64,000 bases of DNA from Aphrophora alni (Eukaryota > Arthropoda > Insecta > Hemiptera > Aphrophoridae). Position 1 is the first letter of the stretch, and each line of letters opens with the position of its first letter. Under the pieces are notes generated by a model. That model saw only the letters and a list, made by a program, of their open reading frames with translations, did no database searches and was not told where the DNA came from. The position numbers were made by a program, and so were the translations under genes. The stretch lies in contig OY740773.1 in the NCBI GenBank assembly GCA_963513935.1, forward strand, positions 103,649,291-103,713,290, in the 5' to 3' direction. Of the stretch, positions 33,955-45,310 are shown piece after piece.

Positions 33955-34905
33955 GGTAAGTTGTCAGTAAAAAAGTAAAAATGAACCATGGACACCATTT
34001 TTTGTAAATCAAAATATTTATATATTTGAATAGGGCCTAAATTACTATAAACACATCGGCAGTGTAAAATTGTAGTTGATGAAAATACACCTGTTTTCAA
34101 TAACAGCAGTCAATGTTTATTTTTGTTTTTTACCAATTATTCCTGAAGTGTATTACTTTACTTGCAATTTTGTACACGTGTTTAGGTTTTTTAAAACGAA
34201 TCTTTGACTAGTTCTGGTGTTCAATTCCTTTTACTCCTTGGTAGATTTCATCAGCCACATATGGTAAATCAGAGTGTGTTGCTTGGGGCAGTTGTTTAAT
34301 TTGGTCATGACCCTACTTCTAGCTTTTTTTACACTATTTTATATTATTGTATTACTTGTATACTGTATTTATAGTAGATAAATGTATCTTACACTATGAC
34401 TCAAGCATCTTGTTATACAAATTAATTTTGTCAACAGAATAAATAAATCTTCACATTTCACTAAAATATAACAAAATCAGTAGAGTCAATATTGAGAAAT
34501 TACACATTTCATAACAATTGTCAATTATTTGGTTTTTTTTTTTACCGATAACTATAACAATTGGTATGTTTTGTTTAGGTTGTTTAAAGCTACACATGAG
34601 TAAAATTTCATCAAAATAGTTAAAGCTGATTTTGAGAAAATACTTTTTTGTGTGATTTCTCACAAAATTTTAAGCTAATGAAAAAAAGTCCCACGATATA
34701 GCCAAAATATACCCACAAGTTTCATTAAAATTGGTTCAAACGTTTAAGCTGTAGATTACTGCACATACCATAACGATAGACAAACATCATTCCAAAATTC
34801 ACTTTTTTAGATTCAGGTGTCCTCAAAACAGATAAATCTGCATAAACTCCAGATTGATTTTTTGACCCATCACATGGCTTTCTCTATACTACATATATGT
34901 GAGAA
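33955..34905 (-). repeat. Dispersed repeat A, interrupted by repeat F
   Basis: The left part (AAAAATGAACCATGGACACC, TTTTTACCAATTATTCCTGA) and the right part (CTTCACATTTCACTAAAATA, GATTTTGAGAAAATAC, TTTGACCCATCACATGGCTT) are one minus-orientation copy. It is split at about 34,188-34,430 by a different repeat, so A was here first. Confidence 0.8.
34188..34430 (+). repeat. Dispersed repeat F, copy 1 (inserted in repeat A)
   Basis: GAATCTTTGACTAG, CAATTCCTTTTACTCCTTGG, TTGCTTGGGGCAGTTGTTTA, ATTTGGTCATGAC and TTTTTTTACACTATTTTATA match the reverse complement of 42,430-42,620. Non-coding; class unknown. Confidence 0.78.
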
Positions 34906-35524
34906 AACGAATAGATTAAGATATTACCGAGAACTACAGATAAACAAAATAATATTTAGGTTCTTTTGGATTACACAAAATATTTCAACAACATATTTAC
35001 CAATTTATGAACAAAGGACAAAACACATGTTTAAACTTTTTAAACAGACTGTAACAAAATCCACATTAATGAGATGATATCAGACCAAGATGACATGTTA
35101 TTATGGAGTATTTTTAATATGCAGTAGGACTAGACCTACACGTATGTCATCATATAGGATTAATGAGCTCATCAAGCTGGAGGATTTAAAGTTAAGTTTA
35201 TAATGACGCATGTTTATATTGTGACACATTTGATATTTGCTTAAGCTGAATTAGGAAAGTTTTACTGCAATGAGATAAAAATGTAATTAAAGAGGATAAC
35301 ATGTCAATCTTTTGCAACAAGAAAAAAAATGAGTTTAATAAATACCTACAAAAGAATTTGTTTATTAAGGAACAAAGATTAAAAAAGAAAGTTAAGTAAC
35401 ACAGGATTAAAAAGTCTATTGCTCGACACAGTTTGGAAATTGATAATCCTAAAAAACTGTTCAGAATGTGTTTCACAAACGTCCAATGTTAGGGAGTTCT
35501 TGATGTCCACATTTCCAATTTCTT
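34906..35524. other. AT-rich stretch, nothing recognised
   Basis: No supported gene or repeat. Confidence 0.5.
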
Positions 35525-36165
35525 TATTGTTTTTTTGTTGTTGTTTAAAGGCAATATATCTCTCTGTTGTTACAGCCAGGCAACTCTTAAAGCTCTAAGT
35601 TTATAACCTTTCAAGTCAAGACTGGTCTGGGAATGTCAAACAACTGGTAACAAACAACAAAGTCTCTTTGCTATGGGTGCCAGGACACTGAGGAATACCA
35701 GGCAATGAAGAAGCGGATTGCTTTGTCACAGAGGCAGACTTTGTCGGGCCTAAGCCATTCTTTGGAGTGCTTAGAACTTATGTTCACAACATCATGGAGG
35801 CCTGGGAACAAGATCATAAAACCAACTATTGGATCAAATACGCTGGTCTAAGACAATCCAAAAAATTTAATACCTTGTCTAGAAAAAAAAACTAAACAAT
35901 TACTTGAACTTAACAGAAGGGTGCTTAGGCTGATAATTGACCTACTCGCAGGACTCTGCCCAGTGAATTATGAGAAACACATGAGAAAAGTTGCAGTGGA
36001 TATATGCTGATTTTGTCTAATACATAGAGAAATAGCTGACCACTGGTTGTATGAGAGTGAACGTCTAGCCTATAAAAGGCTACTTTACCTCAACATTACA
36101 TTACCCACCATTGCAGAGGTAACAGTCATGTCCCCCAGAACCATTTTAGGCTTCGTAGGAAGTCA
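35525..36165 (+). pseudogene. Non-LTR retrotransposon fragment with RNase H
   Basis: The most telling block is LLWVPGH, a stop, then GIPGNEEAD near 35,670-35,720, the classic RNase H signature of Jockey/R1-type LINEs. An AALKALS-type helix (QATLKALS) lies at about 35,578 and SRLVWEC near 35,620. A degenerate cysteine/histidine tail (LNRRVLRLIIDLLAGLCP near 35,910) follows, then a region equivalent to the C-terminal zinc-knuckle part. Frameshifts and stops abound. The first 50 bases (35,525-35,575) look like the start of repeat B, and a B body follows directly at 36,170. Confidence 0.82.
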
Positions 36166-36169
36166 AAAA

Positions 36170-36372
36170 ACCTCTCGGTCATCATCACCTTTAAAATAAG
36201 GGAGAAAAGAACATCTAATCCTTGAATACTCTAATACCATCATGGTTGAAAAAAAACAAGAGTTGGTCAGAGAGATCAGGTAGAAAAATTAAAGATATCA
36301 ACCTAACCCAAGACTAGCCTCAGAATTGTCAAGCCTGTACTCACTGTAGTCAGCCCCTGAGGGATTAATTTC
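36170..36372 (+). repeat. Dispersed repeat B, copy 5, directly after a LINE remnant
   Basis: AAAACCTCTCGGTCATCATC ACC, CCTTGAATACTCTAATACCA, AGAGTTGGTCAGAGAGATCA and AATTGTCAAGCCTGTACTCA then CTGTAGTCAG. It abuts the RNase H-bearing LINE remnant in the same orientation, so B may be a LINE 3' tail or a SINE sharing that tail. Confidence 0.8.
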
Positions 36373-36995
36373 TTAAACTAATAATTATACTAACAAATAA
36401 TTATTGTATTATCTATAAATGGATGTTGTCGGTAAGAATGCTGAAAAAGACATCACACTGTAACTCCTAATTTAAATTCAGCAAAAACCAAAAACACGTT
36501 GAGCTTGCTGTTGCAGTTAGCGTTACTAAAGGGACTACAGTCAGGTTATGAGTAATGAACAATGTGTGACATAACAGCATCTATACATGTCGACATTGCA
36601 TTCAAGGTCATGATAATGACGAATAATATAACTCCCATTTTTTAAATAGAACTTTTGAAATCAAGTAAATAAACTGTTTACGTATATTGATTAGTTTACA
36701 ATTGAAATCAAGGGCAATACCGAATATAAAAATAGTCTCATAACGGTTAAAAATAACTATTAAACTAAAATAAGTATAAAGGTGAAACTTTAAAAATGTT
36801 TTTAGTGTAAAAAAAACACATTTTTGGTATTTATAAGTAAATGGTGGATTTTTTGGAGGGCAGCTAAACATTTTCTAATAATGTAAAACTCCATTGAGTA
36901 ATAATTCATTTTAAAGGTCCTTGTTTAATAGAAAATAACTGCACTAACTAGAGGTCGGTATCTTACTCCTCTAGAAATTAATTGTCTAGGTAACT
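36373..36995. other. AT-rich stretch, nothing recognised
   Basis: No supported gene. The minus-strand frame across 36,608-36,871 is low-complexity. Confidence 0.5.
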
Positions 36996-37094
36996 TATAC
37001 CTCCAGATGCCTTAAACAACGCAATTTCAGGATTTTATCTTCGGTTACACATTGTCAGACAACACAAGGCGGTCATTTTGAACATCTTTTGTAA
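36996..37094 (+). pseudogene. C-terminal scrap of a Tc1/mariner-type transposase
   Basis: The last codons before TAA at 37,092-37,094 read CQTTQGGHFEHLL. The GGHFEHLL ending is characteristic of one insect transposase group in the Tc1/mariner superfamily. Upstream codons quickly become unreadable. Only this end and possibly some 3' flank survive. Confidence 0.6.
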
Positions 37095-37697
37095 GCACTT
37101 TCCTTAATAAACTGAGGAATAACTTAGAAAAAAAATTGATTTCATAAAAGAGTATCCAGCAATACTAAAACTAGGATTGGTAATAAATCCTCATTTTAAA
37201 CATGTAAGTACTGTATTCAAATTTGTTTGTATTGTATTTGAAAAATTCATTTCTAAAAAAAATTTGCTGATGTTAAAATGTTAATTTTAGGGTAATGTAG
37301 CTTCCTGGTCAAACTTGAATAAAATAGTAAAAAAGTTTTTGCCATAATAATTTTGTCTAATTACAATTTTTGGTGTATTGTGTACTGATCCAACTTTTTT
37401 TTAAGTTCAAAACTTGAAACATCCTTTTGCGAACATTGTTTGGTTAATATCCATCTACCAAAATAAAGAAAATTGACATCCTTTCAAGTTTGGTCATTTC
37501 AGGTCCAGACTGTGTCACTACGAGGTCAGTGATACTGCAAAACTCTTTATATCCATAAACTGATTTATTCAAGTTTTTCGTAAACAAAATGTAGATCAGA
37601 TCTGTGGTAGCAAGAATCACCACAAAAAGGTTAGGTTAGGTTATATATACTAAATTTGCAGTATTATTTGAATTAGTTACGGTTTGATGTATTATAC

Positions 37698-37728
<31 letters not shown>

Positions 37729-39019
37729 GGTTCCTATAATACACAAATAGGAACCAATTTTCCTTAGAGTATGTTCTGAAATAATCAAATTATTGGAATA
37801 TTTGAATGGTTTTTTCTACTAAACAATTACTGAATGGGGGTTCACATTTGAAAATTTGTAGTTGTCTCTTAAAACCCCATTTTGGGGTGGGGTTGAATTA
37901 TCTATATAATGCCACTAAATAGTATTTTACACCAATAAACACTAAAGTTTCAGCTGACCAAGTTTTCAAGTTTAGAAGTTATTTGCCGCCCCGGGACTTT
38001 TTTACACCTTGAATATTATTACATATATTTTAAAAAATCTGCCTGCCAAATACAATTTAACTTAACACAAAACTTATTAAAAACAAAGAACATTTAATAA
38101 ATTACAGTAGGCCTACATAACATAGTAAGTACACTTTTCTTAACACTAGATAGACTATGTTAACTCATAAAAAATGTTCCACAAATATTTAAATTCATTT
38201 CATGCAAAGTTGACGAGTGCACATCACACTTTAATATAACATCAGCAGATGTATGGCATGTGACATGCATATGTATTACAAAGAATGATGAGTTTAGAAT
38301 TTGCTATGCATCTTGCTTAGATTTAACAAAATATTTCTCGTCTATGTTACACAATTCAAACATTACAATTTTGTTTTATAACCCCATTGGGAATTTAATA
38401 ATAATAAAAACCCCAAAACTATTAATGTAGTTCTACAATGTTAAATTTAAAACAAATATTTTTTAACTTACAGAGATTATGTTCTAAGTAAATAATTCAA
38501 ATAAAAGGGTCCAAAATATTGTAAAAACTATCACACATTGCTTCATTGAAAATGCCAAACCCATAAGTAAAACTAGTTGAAACAACAAAAACTTGTTTAG
38601 TTGAAAATGGAGGTCCTGCTAAAGTACCAATTTTCTAGACATATTGTATGTATAGCTTCCTGGAATGTATATTCGAATAATTGTAGTAGGTTAATTACCT
38701 TGTTTTATCTCCGGAAATAATAAAATATATGACAGTATAGTCGTCAAAACTGATTTAATAGTGTTTTTATATGAAGCTATATTTTCTAACAAAGCTTGTC
38801 AATACAGTAAGATAATATTAAAAAAATATATATTATTTTGGATTTTTTGAAGTTATCCAATACGCAATTAGTTATGAAAGATATGATATGCCATATGTTA
38901 TATTTTCAATAGATTTTTAATTTTTAGGATTTTTTAAATTGAATAAAAAAGACTTGCCACCACAAAAAAAAAAAAAAAAAAAAAAAGATAGCCAGCTCCA
39001 GGGTTAAGGCTATAATTTC
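37095..39019. other. AT-rich stretch with two long A-runs
   Basis: No gene was recognised. A-runs of 28 bases (37,698-37,725) and about 24 bases (38,964-38,987) may mark 3' ends of plus-strand retroposed copies, but the sequence before them is not recognised. Confidence 0.45.
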
Positions 39020-39195
39020 TCACTGAAATAGCATTGAGTATATTCTCAACAGCAGGACATGATCTTGCCCAGGTCTGCCTCCATTGATCCTAGCTCCTGT
39101 ACCATCTTTGGTTTTAAACCCATCTGTAATCCAATCAAACCATTTTCCTTCTAGCCAATCCTTGTGTTCAAGTATTACCACAGTCAATGGTTTTG
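39020..39195 (-). pseudogene. RNase H start of a Jockey/R1-type LINE fragment
   Basis: The minus-strand peptide includes DWITDGFKTKDGTGARINGG, the beginning of LINE RNase H (usual form YTDGSKT..GTGAG). The first catalytic aspartate is present. The preceding residues (VILEHKDWLEGKW) fit the linker after reverse transcriptase. The rest of the domain is missing. Confidence 0.7.
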
Positions 39196-39821
39196 AAAAG
39201 GCATATTGAATCTCATATGGTTTAGAGATCACTTTCCAATGTGAAATCTTTTATGACCATAAATATTATAATATTCGATGTGGAACAAGTTGGAGGGGGA
39301 TTTTGTGGCATTTCCCAAACAACCATTTGGCAGATACATAAACGTTTGCACTTAAATAGTTTTGCAAGATAACATGAATGTTTATTGGCTTTCCAAAGAA
39401 AGCTGTAAAGTTTAAAGTAATGACTGCATTGTTTATGCATTAGACTAAGCTGCTTTGAAGCGTTTCATTCAGTTTAGACTTGGAATGATGGTAAATTGCT
39501 TTTAAATTTCGCCCAACAATAGCTTAGCATATATATGAGTCCTGTTTGTGTAATCCCATGTTTTGATATTTAAAGTTAGCTTGTTTTTTGCTCCACTTTT
39601 ATACAACTGTTTACGAACCACAAAATATTTCTCAAACTCAAATATAAATCGCACAAAAATATTCCACTTATACAACTCACTTACACAACTATAAAACCAA
39701 ATACCAATAAAAAATAATATTCTTCGTCAACTAAACAAATATGTCTGAATATTTTTTAAAATTGCCTCCGATTAAAAAGAAAAATAGTTTTAATGAAAAT
39801 CAAATTTATTCTTAATGCTCT
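39196..39821. other. Stretch with no recognised feature
   Basis: No supported gene or repeat. Confidence 0.45.
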
Positions 39822-39900
39822 TTAGGGTCCGTAGGTAAAACCAAGGGCTCTTATAATTTCACACACGTGTCTCTCCGTCTTAAGTCACAACCAGTCTACA
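39822..39900 (+). repeat. Short dispersed repeat G, copy 1
   Basis: TTTAGGGTCCGTAGGTAAAA, CTCTTATAATTTCAC and CACGTGTCTCTCCGTC. The same blocks occur at 40,374-40,440. It resembles the AGGGT(C/T)CGTA...TGTCTGTC repeats common in insect genomes. Confidence 0.6.
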
Positions 39901-40373
39901 CAGACAAGATGATAAATTCTATATATTTCAAACTTTGCATTTATATTCTTTGTATTGTCCCACATATAGAGGAAAAATATAGCGATAACAAAAACCAAAT
40001 GACCTAGGGATAGTAAAGGGGTATATATTATTGAGTTGATAAAATTTGTTGAAGAAAATATTATGTGAGGAGTATCAAACAATTAAAACTAGAAATTATT
40101 CTGATTACGAATAGGCAATCTATGTTTATTTGATGAAAATATTAATATGATGTTGCTAATTAGTCCAAATTTAAACTGTCATATCATGTCCTCTTGTAAT
40201 TAAATTACAGTTTGAAATAATATATTATAGTTATTGTATGATGAATACAATTTAATTTAACCACACAATGAAAAATGTGTAACGTATAAGTTTTAAAATC
40301 AGTTTGTGAGAATGAGACAAACAATTCAATAGTCTATAAAAGATGGCTTGCATTTCCATTGTTTCTCTTTATT

Positions 40374-40440
40374 AGGGTTCATAGGTAAAAAACTCTTACA
40401 ATTTCACTCACATGTTTATCTGCCTGTACAATTTTAACAA
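40374..40440 (+). repeat. Short dispersed repeat G, copy 2
   Basis: TTAGGGTTCATAGGTAAAAA, CTCTTACAATTTCACTCACA TGTTTATCTGCCTG. About 550 bases from copy 1, same orientation. Confidence 0.6.
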
Positions 40441-40539
40441 CTTCAACTTTATAAAAATATTTATTCCTATATGTCTAAGAATTCTAAGTCATGTGGTTTT
40501 AACAAGCGTTTACATTTCCCTTATAACTAAAAATTTAGA

Positions 40540-41040
40540 GGCAGTTGTCATAATAAAAAACACCAATTAAGATTTTTTCAAAACTGGCTTTAATGATTTT
40601 TTTTCACTCACCAATGATTCTGACCTAGAATATTATATAATTGCTACTTAGCAGTTTGGGTACTTTTAATCGAATGCCCAAAACTTTTTTTTCTTTTTTA
40701 CTATAGAGTAAAACTCCTTTTCCTCCCAAGCGAATAGTTCTTTTTCCCTCTTTTACTTAATTTTTTAAACTCATTAGATATAATGTGAATTCTGTCGCTG
40801 TTCATGTTGCACAAATTATATTGTGTGGGGTTTGTTGAAGTGGGTTTTTGATTGCTGATAGTGAATATGTTTAGTTGGGTTATTTTCGTGTTATGTATGT
40901 ACAACTCATAATTTTGGAATTACAGTATCGTTACAACAGTGACAGACTTAATTTTTTTAAATAAATAAATTTCCACGAGCAGATTCGACATCAATTTTGT
41001 CAACCATCACATAACGTTCACAATACTACATAGCGTGGGA
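40540..41040 (-). repeat. Dispersed repeat A, decayed copy
   Basis: GGCAGTTGTCATAATAAAAA, TTTTCAAAACTGGCTTTAAT and, at the end, TCGACATCAATTTTGTCAAC then CATCACATAACGTTCAC. The middle is poorly preserved. Confidence 0.6.
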
Positions 41041-41912
41041 ATATAAAATCTTTTTTATTAAAAGCAGCATTGAAACAAGTTTTTCTTTCAATAAGCATGA
41101 AACAATTTATTAGTGACAATAGCAGATACTGGTCATTGTTATAGTACGTCGTAGAGAAATGAACATCAAAAAGGAATTAAACAAGAGACTAGATAATAAT
41201 TCATGATTATAATGTAGAAGTATACAAAACTAGTAATATTTCCTAGTGTTTTGCACATTGTGAAAACGGAAATCATTTATCAAGAGTAGCTGCATGCAAG
41301 AAGTAGATTACAAGAGCAATCAATCTTCCTAATGTTGCCAGGGTTAGGGTTAAAGTAAGAAATCTCCCTTCACATTACTATCTAGCAACACAGAAATTTG
41401 TTTTTAATGACACCAGTTTTAGGATAAAAAATGATATCAACAAAATTGATAAAGATCTCACAATATCATCAATTTGTTCCATAAACAAAAACAAACCTTT
41501 ATTTTATACAGTAAATTGGACATTGATTATATGAATGGCAATTAATTGAAAAATCAGCAATATATAATATATGATATATAATATATCCGAACATATACTC
41601 TAAATAATTTTGGAAAAGAAATATCAATACTTGCTGTTCAGTTGAAACTGTTTGAATGATTTTTAATAATGAATATTACAGTGACAGTTGGAATTTGGTA
41701 GTAAACCTGGTCAAGCCAAAGATAATGGTGTTTACACAAGAGGCCGATTAAGGATATCGGGAAATGAAAATTCGGGGATTTAATAGTTATTTTTATTCAA
41801 TCTGTTGCTGTTGAAAATATTAATTTGTATAACAAGAGTATGAGATATATATTATATAAATACACAAACACACACATACACACAAATTACACTGTATATA
41901 AAAAGGGTAATT
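41041..41912. other. AT-rich stretch, nothing recognised
   Basis: Contains TA-rich palindromic bits near 41,560-41,585. No gene was supported. Confidence 0.5.
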
Positions 41913-42036
41913 GTTTACAAAGAAAATTACTGCATTTTTCGTGCGATTTTTTTTATAAATAAATTTTCAATGCGGAGCTAATTTTTTCACCGAAAAATCA
42001 CAATTTCAAAACTACAGAATTCAAAGCATTTATACG

Positions 42037-42103
42037 TCATTGAAGTCAAGCAACATCGGATATAGTTAGTACTTGGATGGGTGACCGCTTGGGAAATAAA
42101 GCA
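42037..42103 (+). ncRNA. 5S rRNA-derived fragment (3' half, pseudogene)
   Basis: TCATTGAAGTCAAGCAACAT, GTTAGTACTTGGATGGGTGA and CCGCTTGGGAA match 5S rRNA from about nucleotide 40 to 105 of a 120-nt gene. This covers the internal A-box and C-box promoter region. The 5' third and the 3' end stem are missing, so it cannot be a functional 5S gene. Box C (GATGGGTGACCGCTTGGGA) is intact and could still bind TFIIIA, an inference from family knowledge. Confidence 0.85.
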
Positions 42104-42130
42104 CAATATTTTTTTTACAAATTTACCCGT

Positions 42131-42166
42131 AGGTCAAGTAAGGTGGGTAGCTACCTTACTTGACCT
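42131..42166. repeat. 36-base palindrome
   Basis: AGGTCAAGTAAGGT and ACCTTACTTGACCT are exact inverted copies separated by about 8 bases that are themselves partly palindromic (GGTAGCTACC overlaps the inner edge). Confidence 0.9.
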
Positions 42167-42429
42167 TGTAAGGTGAAAATTCGCGTAAGGGTAATTCACT
42201 TAATGGACCTTAACTTTTAAAAGTTGAAACTATATTTATTTTCCGTGAAAAAATTAGCTCTGTGTTGAAAACTTAATATATTTTTAAGAAATAAGGTACC
42301 GGTATGTAAGTATTGTAGAACATGTTAAAAAAATCACACAAAAAAGCAGTAATTTCTTTATAAACAAATACCTACCATAAAAAGTTATTTTTCTGACATT
42401 AAATTTTATAATTACAACTATAAATAAGT

Positions 42430-42620
42430 GATACAACTAATACAACAGTACAATAATATAAAATAGTGTAAAAAAAGCTTGGGGCAGAGTCATGGCCAAA
42501 TTAAACAACTGCCCCAAGCAATTCGCTCAAATTTACCATGTGTGGCTAAGGAAATCTCCCAAAGAGTAAAAGGAATTGAGACATCAGAAGTAGCCTAGTC
42601 AAAGATTCTTTCAAATGCTT
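42430..42620 (-). repeat. Dispersed repeat F, copy 2
   Basis: TATAAAATAGTGTAAAAAAA, GCTTGGGGCAGAGTCATGGC, CAAATTAAACAACTGCCCCA and AAGAGTAAAAGGAATTGAG are the reverse complement of 34,188-34,430. Confidence 0.78.
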
Positions 42621-42939
42621 TTTGGCCTACAATGTGTTACTGTATATATTTTTGGGAGTTTATTAAGGAACAAGGTACCTGCTTGAGAAGGCAGATTTTA
42701 AGGTTAGGTGAGAACCGAAGGTCGCTTTGATGTCTGCTATTATAGCTATGTTACCTCCATTTGATATAGAACAACCCTTAAATTTCACATAACAAATAGT
42801 TTGAAAGATATACATACAAGGGAGTGTAAGTATTTTCAGCTCCCTAAAGACGCCTTCAATTGAATCAAATCTTTTAATAACTTAACATACTGTGGTTAAT
42901 TATAAATAGGCTATCTAGGAGATATAATTTTTTTAAAGA
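42621..42939. other. Stretch with no recognised feature
   Basis: Nothing supported. Confidence 0.45.
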
Positions 42940-43430
42940 AAGTCTGTTAATTTCTCGGTAATACTCATAACTATATATTATATTTTAAAATGTAAAAACA
43001 AACAAAAATTTATCATGGTGTTGTTATAAAAATATAATTTCTCAAAATTGGTTAAATAATACAGATTTTGTTAAAATTTTAGAGAAATATAAAGATTAAA
43101 TTACCTAAACCCATGTAAAAAATCATACGTATAAAATAAGGGTTATGAATAGCTAGTTGGGAAACAAAATTGACCGCCTTTATTAAAAATTCGATTTTAA
43201 TCAAATACGATTTACCCTGAGGACATGTTTATGACTCACAGGAAGCAACTTTAGGCCCTACTTAAATATAGGCTAGGTATTATTATTTTTGCAAAGATGG
43301 GCGGACACATAGGCCTAGGCTATATATTTTATAATAATAACCACAAAAGTTATAGCCCTAGGTATGCTTCTGTTTCCTTTTTTTTTAGGGTATCTGTGAT
43401 TCATTTTCACTTTTTGATTTACAGCTACAA
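42940..43430 (+). repeat. Dispersed repeat A, 5'-decayed copy
   Basis: ATAATTTCTCAAAATTGGTT, TTTTAGAGAAATATAAAGAT, TTTTAATCAAATACGATTTA then CCCTGAGGACATGTTTATG, and GTGATTCATTTTCACTTTTT match the 3' two thirds of the family. Confidence 0.75.
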
Positions 43431-43624
43431 ATGGGGAGGGGGATTATTAGCAACAATACTGAGATGAGAAGACAAAAGTTACTAACAGATTCTAGTCAAA
43501 CGAAACAGAAATACAATATTTTGTAAAATCCTACAATTTAATTATTGAGTCTTCCCAAACCTAAGCATTTAAAGATGAAAATTGTTTAACACTCCCTGCA
43601 GTATATAATGGGGGCAATACTGTT

Positions 43625-43790
43625 CTGTCATTTTATCATATTTATTTCACCAGAAAAGGTGGAGATTTAAGATTAGAAAACATAGATTAAACCTCCATAA
43701 GAAATTACCTGCTCAAGCAGGGATAACAATGTTCAATAGCTTCCTAGAGTCTTTTAAAAGAATAGATAACTATTAAAATTTTAAGATGCA
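43625..43790 (+). pseudogene. LINE reverse transcriptase C-terminal scrap
   Basis: Across one frameshift the codons read RKGGDLRLE (from about 43,655) then KHRLNLHKKLPAQAGITMFN and SFLESFKRID. This pattern (Arg-rich start, KLPA..G..MFNSL..SFK) is the conserved tail after the thumb in CR1/Jockey-like LINE proteins. Nothing upstream is recognisable. Confidence 0.6.
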
Positions 43791-44957
43791 ATTAAAAAGG
43801 TTGTTGTAGGTCACTACTCGGTGGACAGGTTTATCAGTAGATTGGATTCGATTTACAGGGAGCTGTGAACTCTTATATTGCTTGATAAACTGTATAATGT
43901 TCTGGCTTGGTTGGGTTGATTGATGTTTCAAGATATTTGAAACAGAATGGATGAAATAAAATGCTGTAAATTTGACATAAATGTACCAAATAATAAATGT
44001 TTGAGAAGAATCTTCGACCTTCATTCATTCAAAGATGATCAACCTTGTAATAGAGAAAAACCATTAATAACCAAAAAGTGAATGTAACACACAACGTGCG
44101 TACAGTACAAGCTTCAAGTATCTCAAAATCCATATGTAACTACTATATGTTTATTAGTGTGTGTATAACACTTAAGTGTTGTGTAGGAGTGTTAAATATA
44201 ACATGCATAGCCTATATCAATACAAAACTAACATAATAGAATCAGGTTTGGCAAAGACTGAATCACATGTCACCATAAAGAAAAAAGGACTGTGATCAGC
44301 ATAACTCTAAAAGGTATTTATTGAATGAAATCAGTCCAGAAAGGCAATCAATAATCATGTATTATTTAGATGGCTGTGGAATCGGCTGAATGCTTATTAT
44401 AATAGATCATGATAATAGCTTAGTTTGTGTACGTCATTGTATTCTATGACCCCTGACTATAAATTATAAAACTGCTGGACATTATAAATTATTTATTTAA
44501 GAATTATTTTCTCCCTTATCAAAACATAGCCATTAGATTACAGTATGATAGGCATGAAGAACTGTTATGCCTCTATACAATACACGCCAAAAAAACATGA
44601 TCTTTTTGATGTAAAAAAAATTAAAGTTTGCAATAACCCTACAAGATATTTATTCTATATGGTACATTTCATAGTAAAACATTATTTTTGGAAAATGGTA
44701 ACAGGCATTTTGTATACTTTCTTGAATGAAATTGTATATTATATTATAACATCAACCTCATAATTTACTTTTTTTAACTTTATTTGACTGAAGTACCTAT
44801 ACAATTTTCACATAAATTGACTAGCAATTTTCAACATAAAAGTCATTACAATTTTCATTTTTTATAATTCAAATTAAATTCCTAAATGTATGGCTATTTC
44901 CAAAAACTAGATAAAATTTGCTACATTTTGTATATTTTGAATTTTAGTTTATATTTT
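43791..44957. other. AT-rich stretch, nothing recognised
   Basis: The open frames at 43,773-44,024 (minus) and 44,545-44,763 (plus) have no family resemblance. Confidence 0.5.
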
Positions 44958-45000
44958 TGTAGCTCGGAACTGCCAAGCCGTATTCACTGAGGGCATAACA
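44958..45000 (+). repeat. Dispersed repeat B, terminal scrap
   Basis: GGAACTGCCAAGCCGTATTC ACTGAGGG matches the 3' end of family B (GATTGCCAAGCCTGTACTCACT...GAGGG), plus orientation. Confidence 0.5.
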
Positions 45001-45059
45001 TTTTCTCATAATTTTAATTTAAATGTTTTCTTTTTTCCTGTAAAGCCTAATTTTTCAGT

Positions 45060-45310
45060 AAACTTTTTTGTGAGACTGTTCTTAAGTTCAGATGCTACCT
45101 TGATACACCAATTGAGGAAATTCAAGAAAAGTTTGACTTGGAGTCACTCCTTATCTGTAGAAGGACCATCCACCTTTATTTTGTATTTAATCTGATATAG
45201 GCTACCCCGGATGTAAATTTCCAAAAAAGACAATTGCCAACAGAAGTTTGTCAAGATGTCTGAGGACTGGAATTGAGATGTTATCCTACATAGATTTCAT
45301 TGTAGTTTCT
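45060..45310 (+). pseudogene. Possible LINE reverse transcriptase scrap
   Basis: A frame near 45,095-45,200 reads CYLDTPIEEIQEKFDLESLL then RRTIHLYFVFNLI after an ICRR turn. This resembles the LE.RR......Y+++.L+ segment after the thumb in CR1/Jockey-like LINEs. Short and isolated. Confidence 0.4.

Larger units (their letters stand above)
41913..42365 (+). mobile_element. Foldback element enclosing a 5S rRNA fragment
   Basis: The outer arms (41,913-41,998 and about 42,239-42,365) are inverted copies: GTTTACAAAGAAAATTACTG with AGTAATTTCTTTATAAAC, and GAGCTAATTTTTTCACCG with CGTGAAAAAATTAGCTC. The right arm has about 40 extra bases. Between the arms lie the 3' half of a 5S rRNA (42,037-42,103) and a near-perfect 36-base palindrome, AGGTCAAGTAAGGT...ACCTTACTTGACCT (42,131-42,166). 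No protein coding. A 5S-derived SINE captured in, or ancestral to, a foldback transposon is the simplest reading. Confidence 0.75.
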
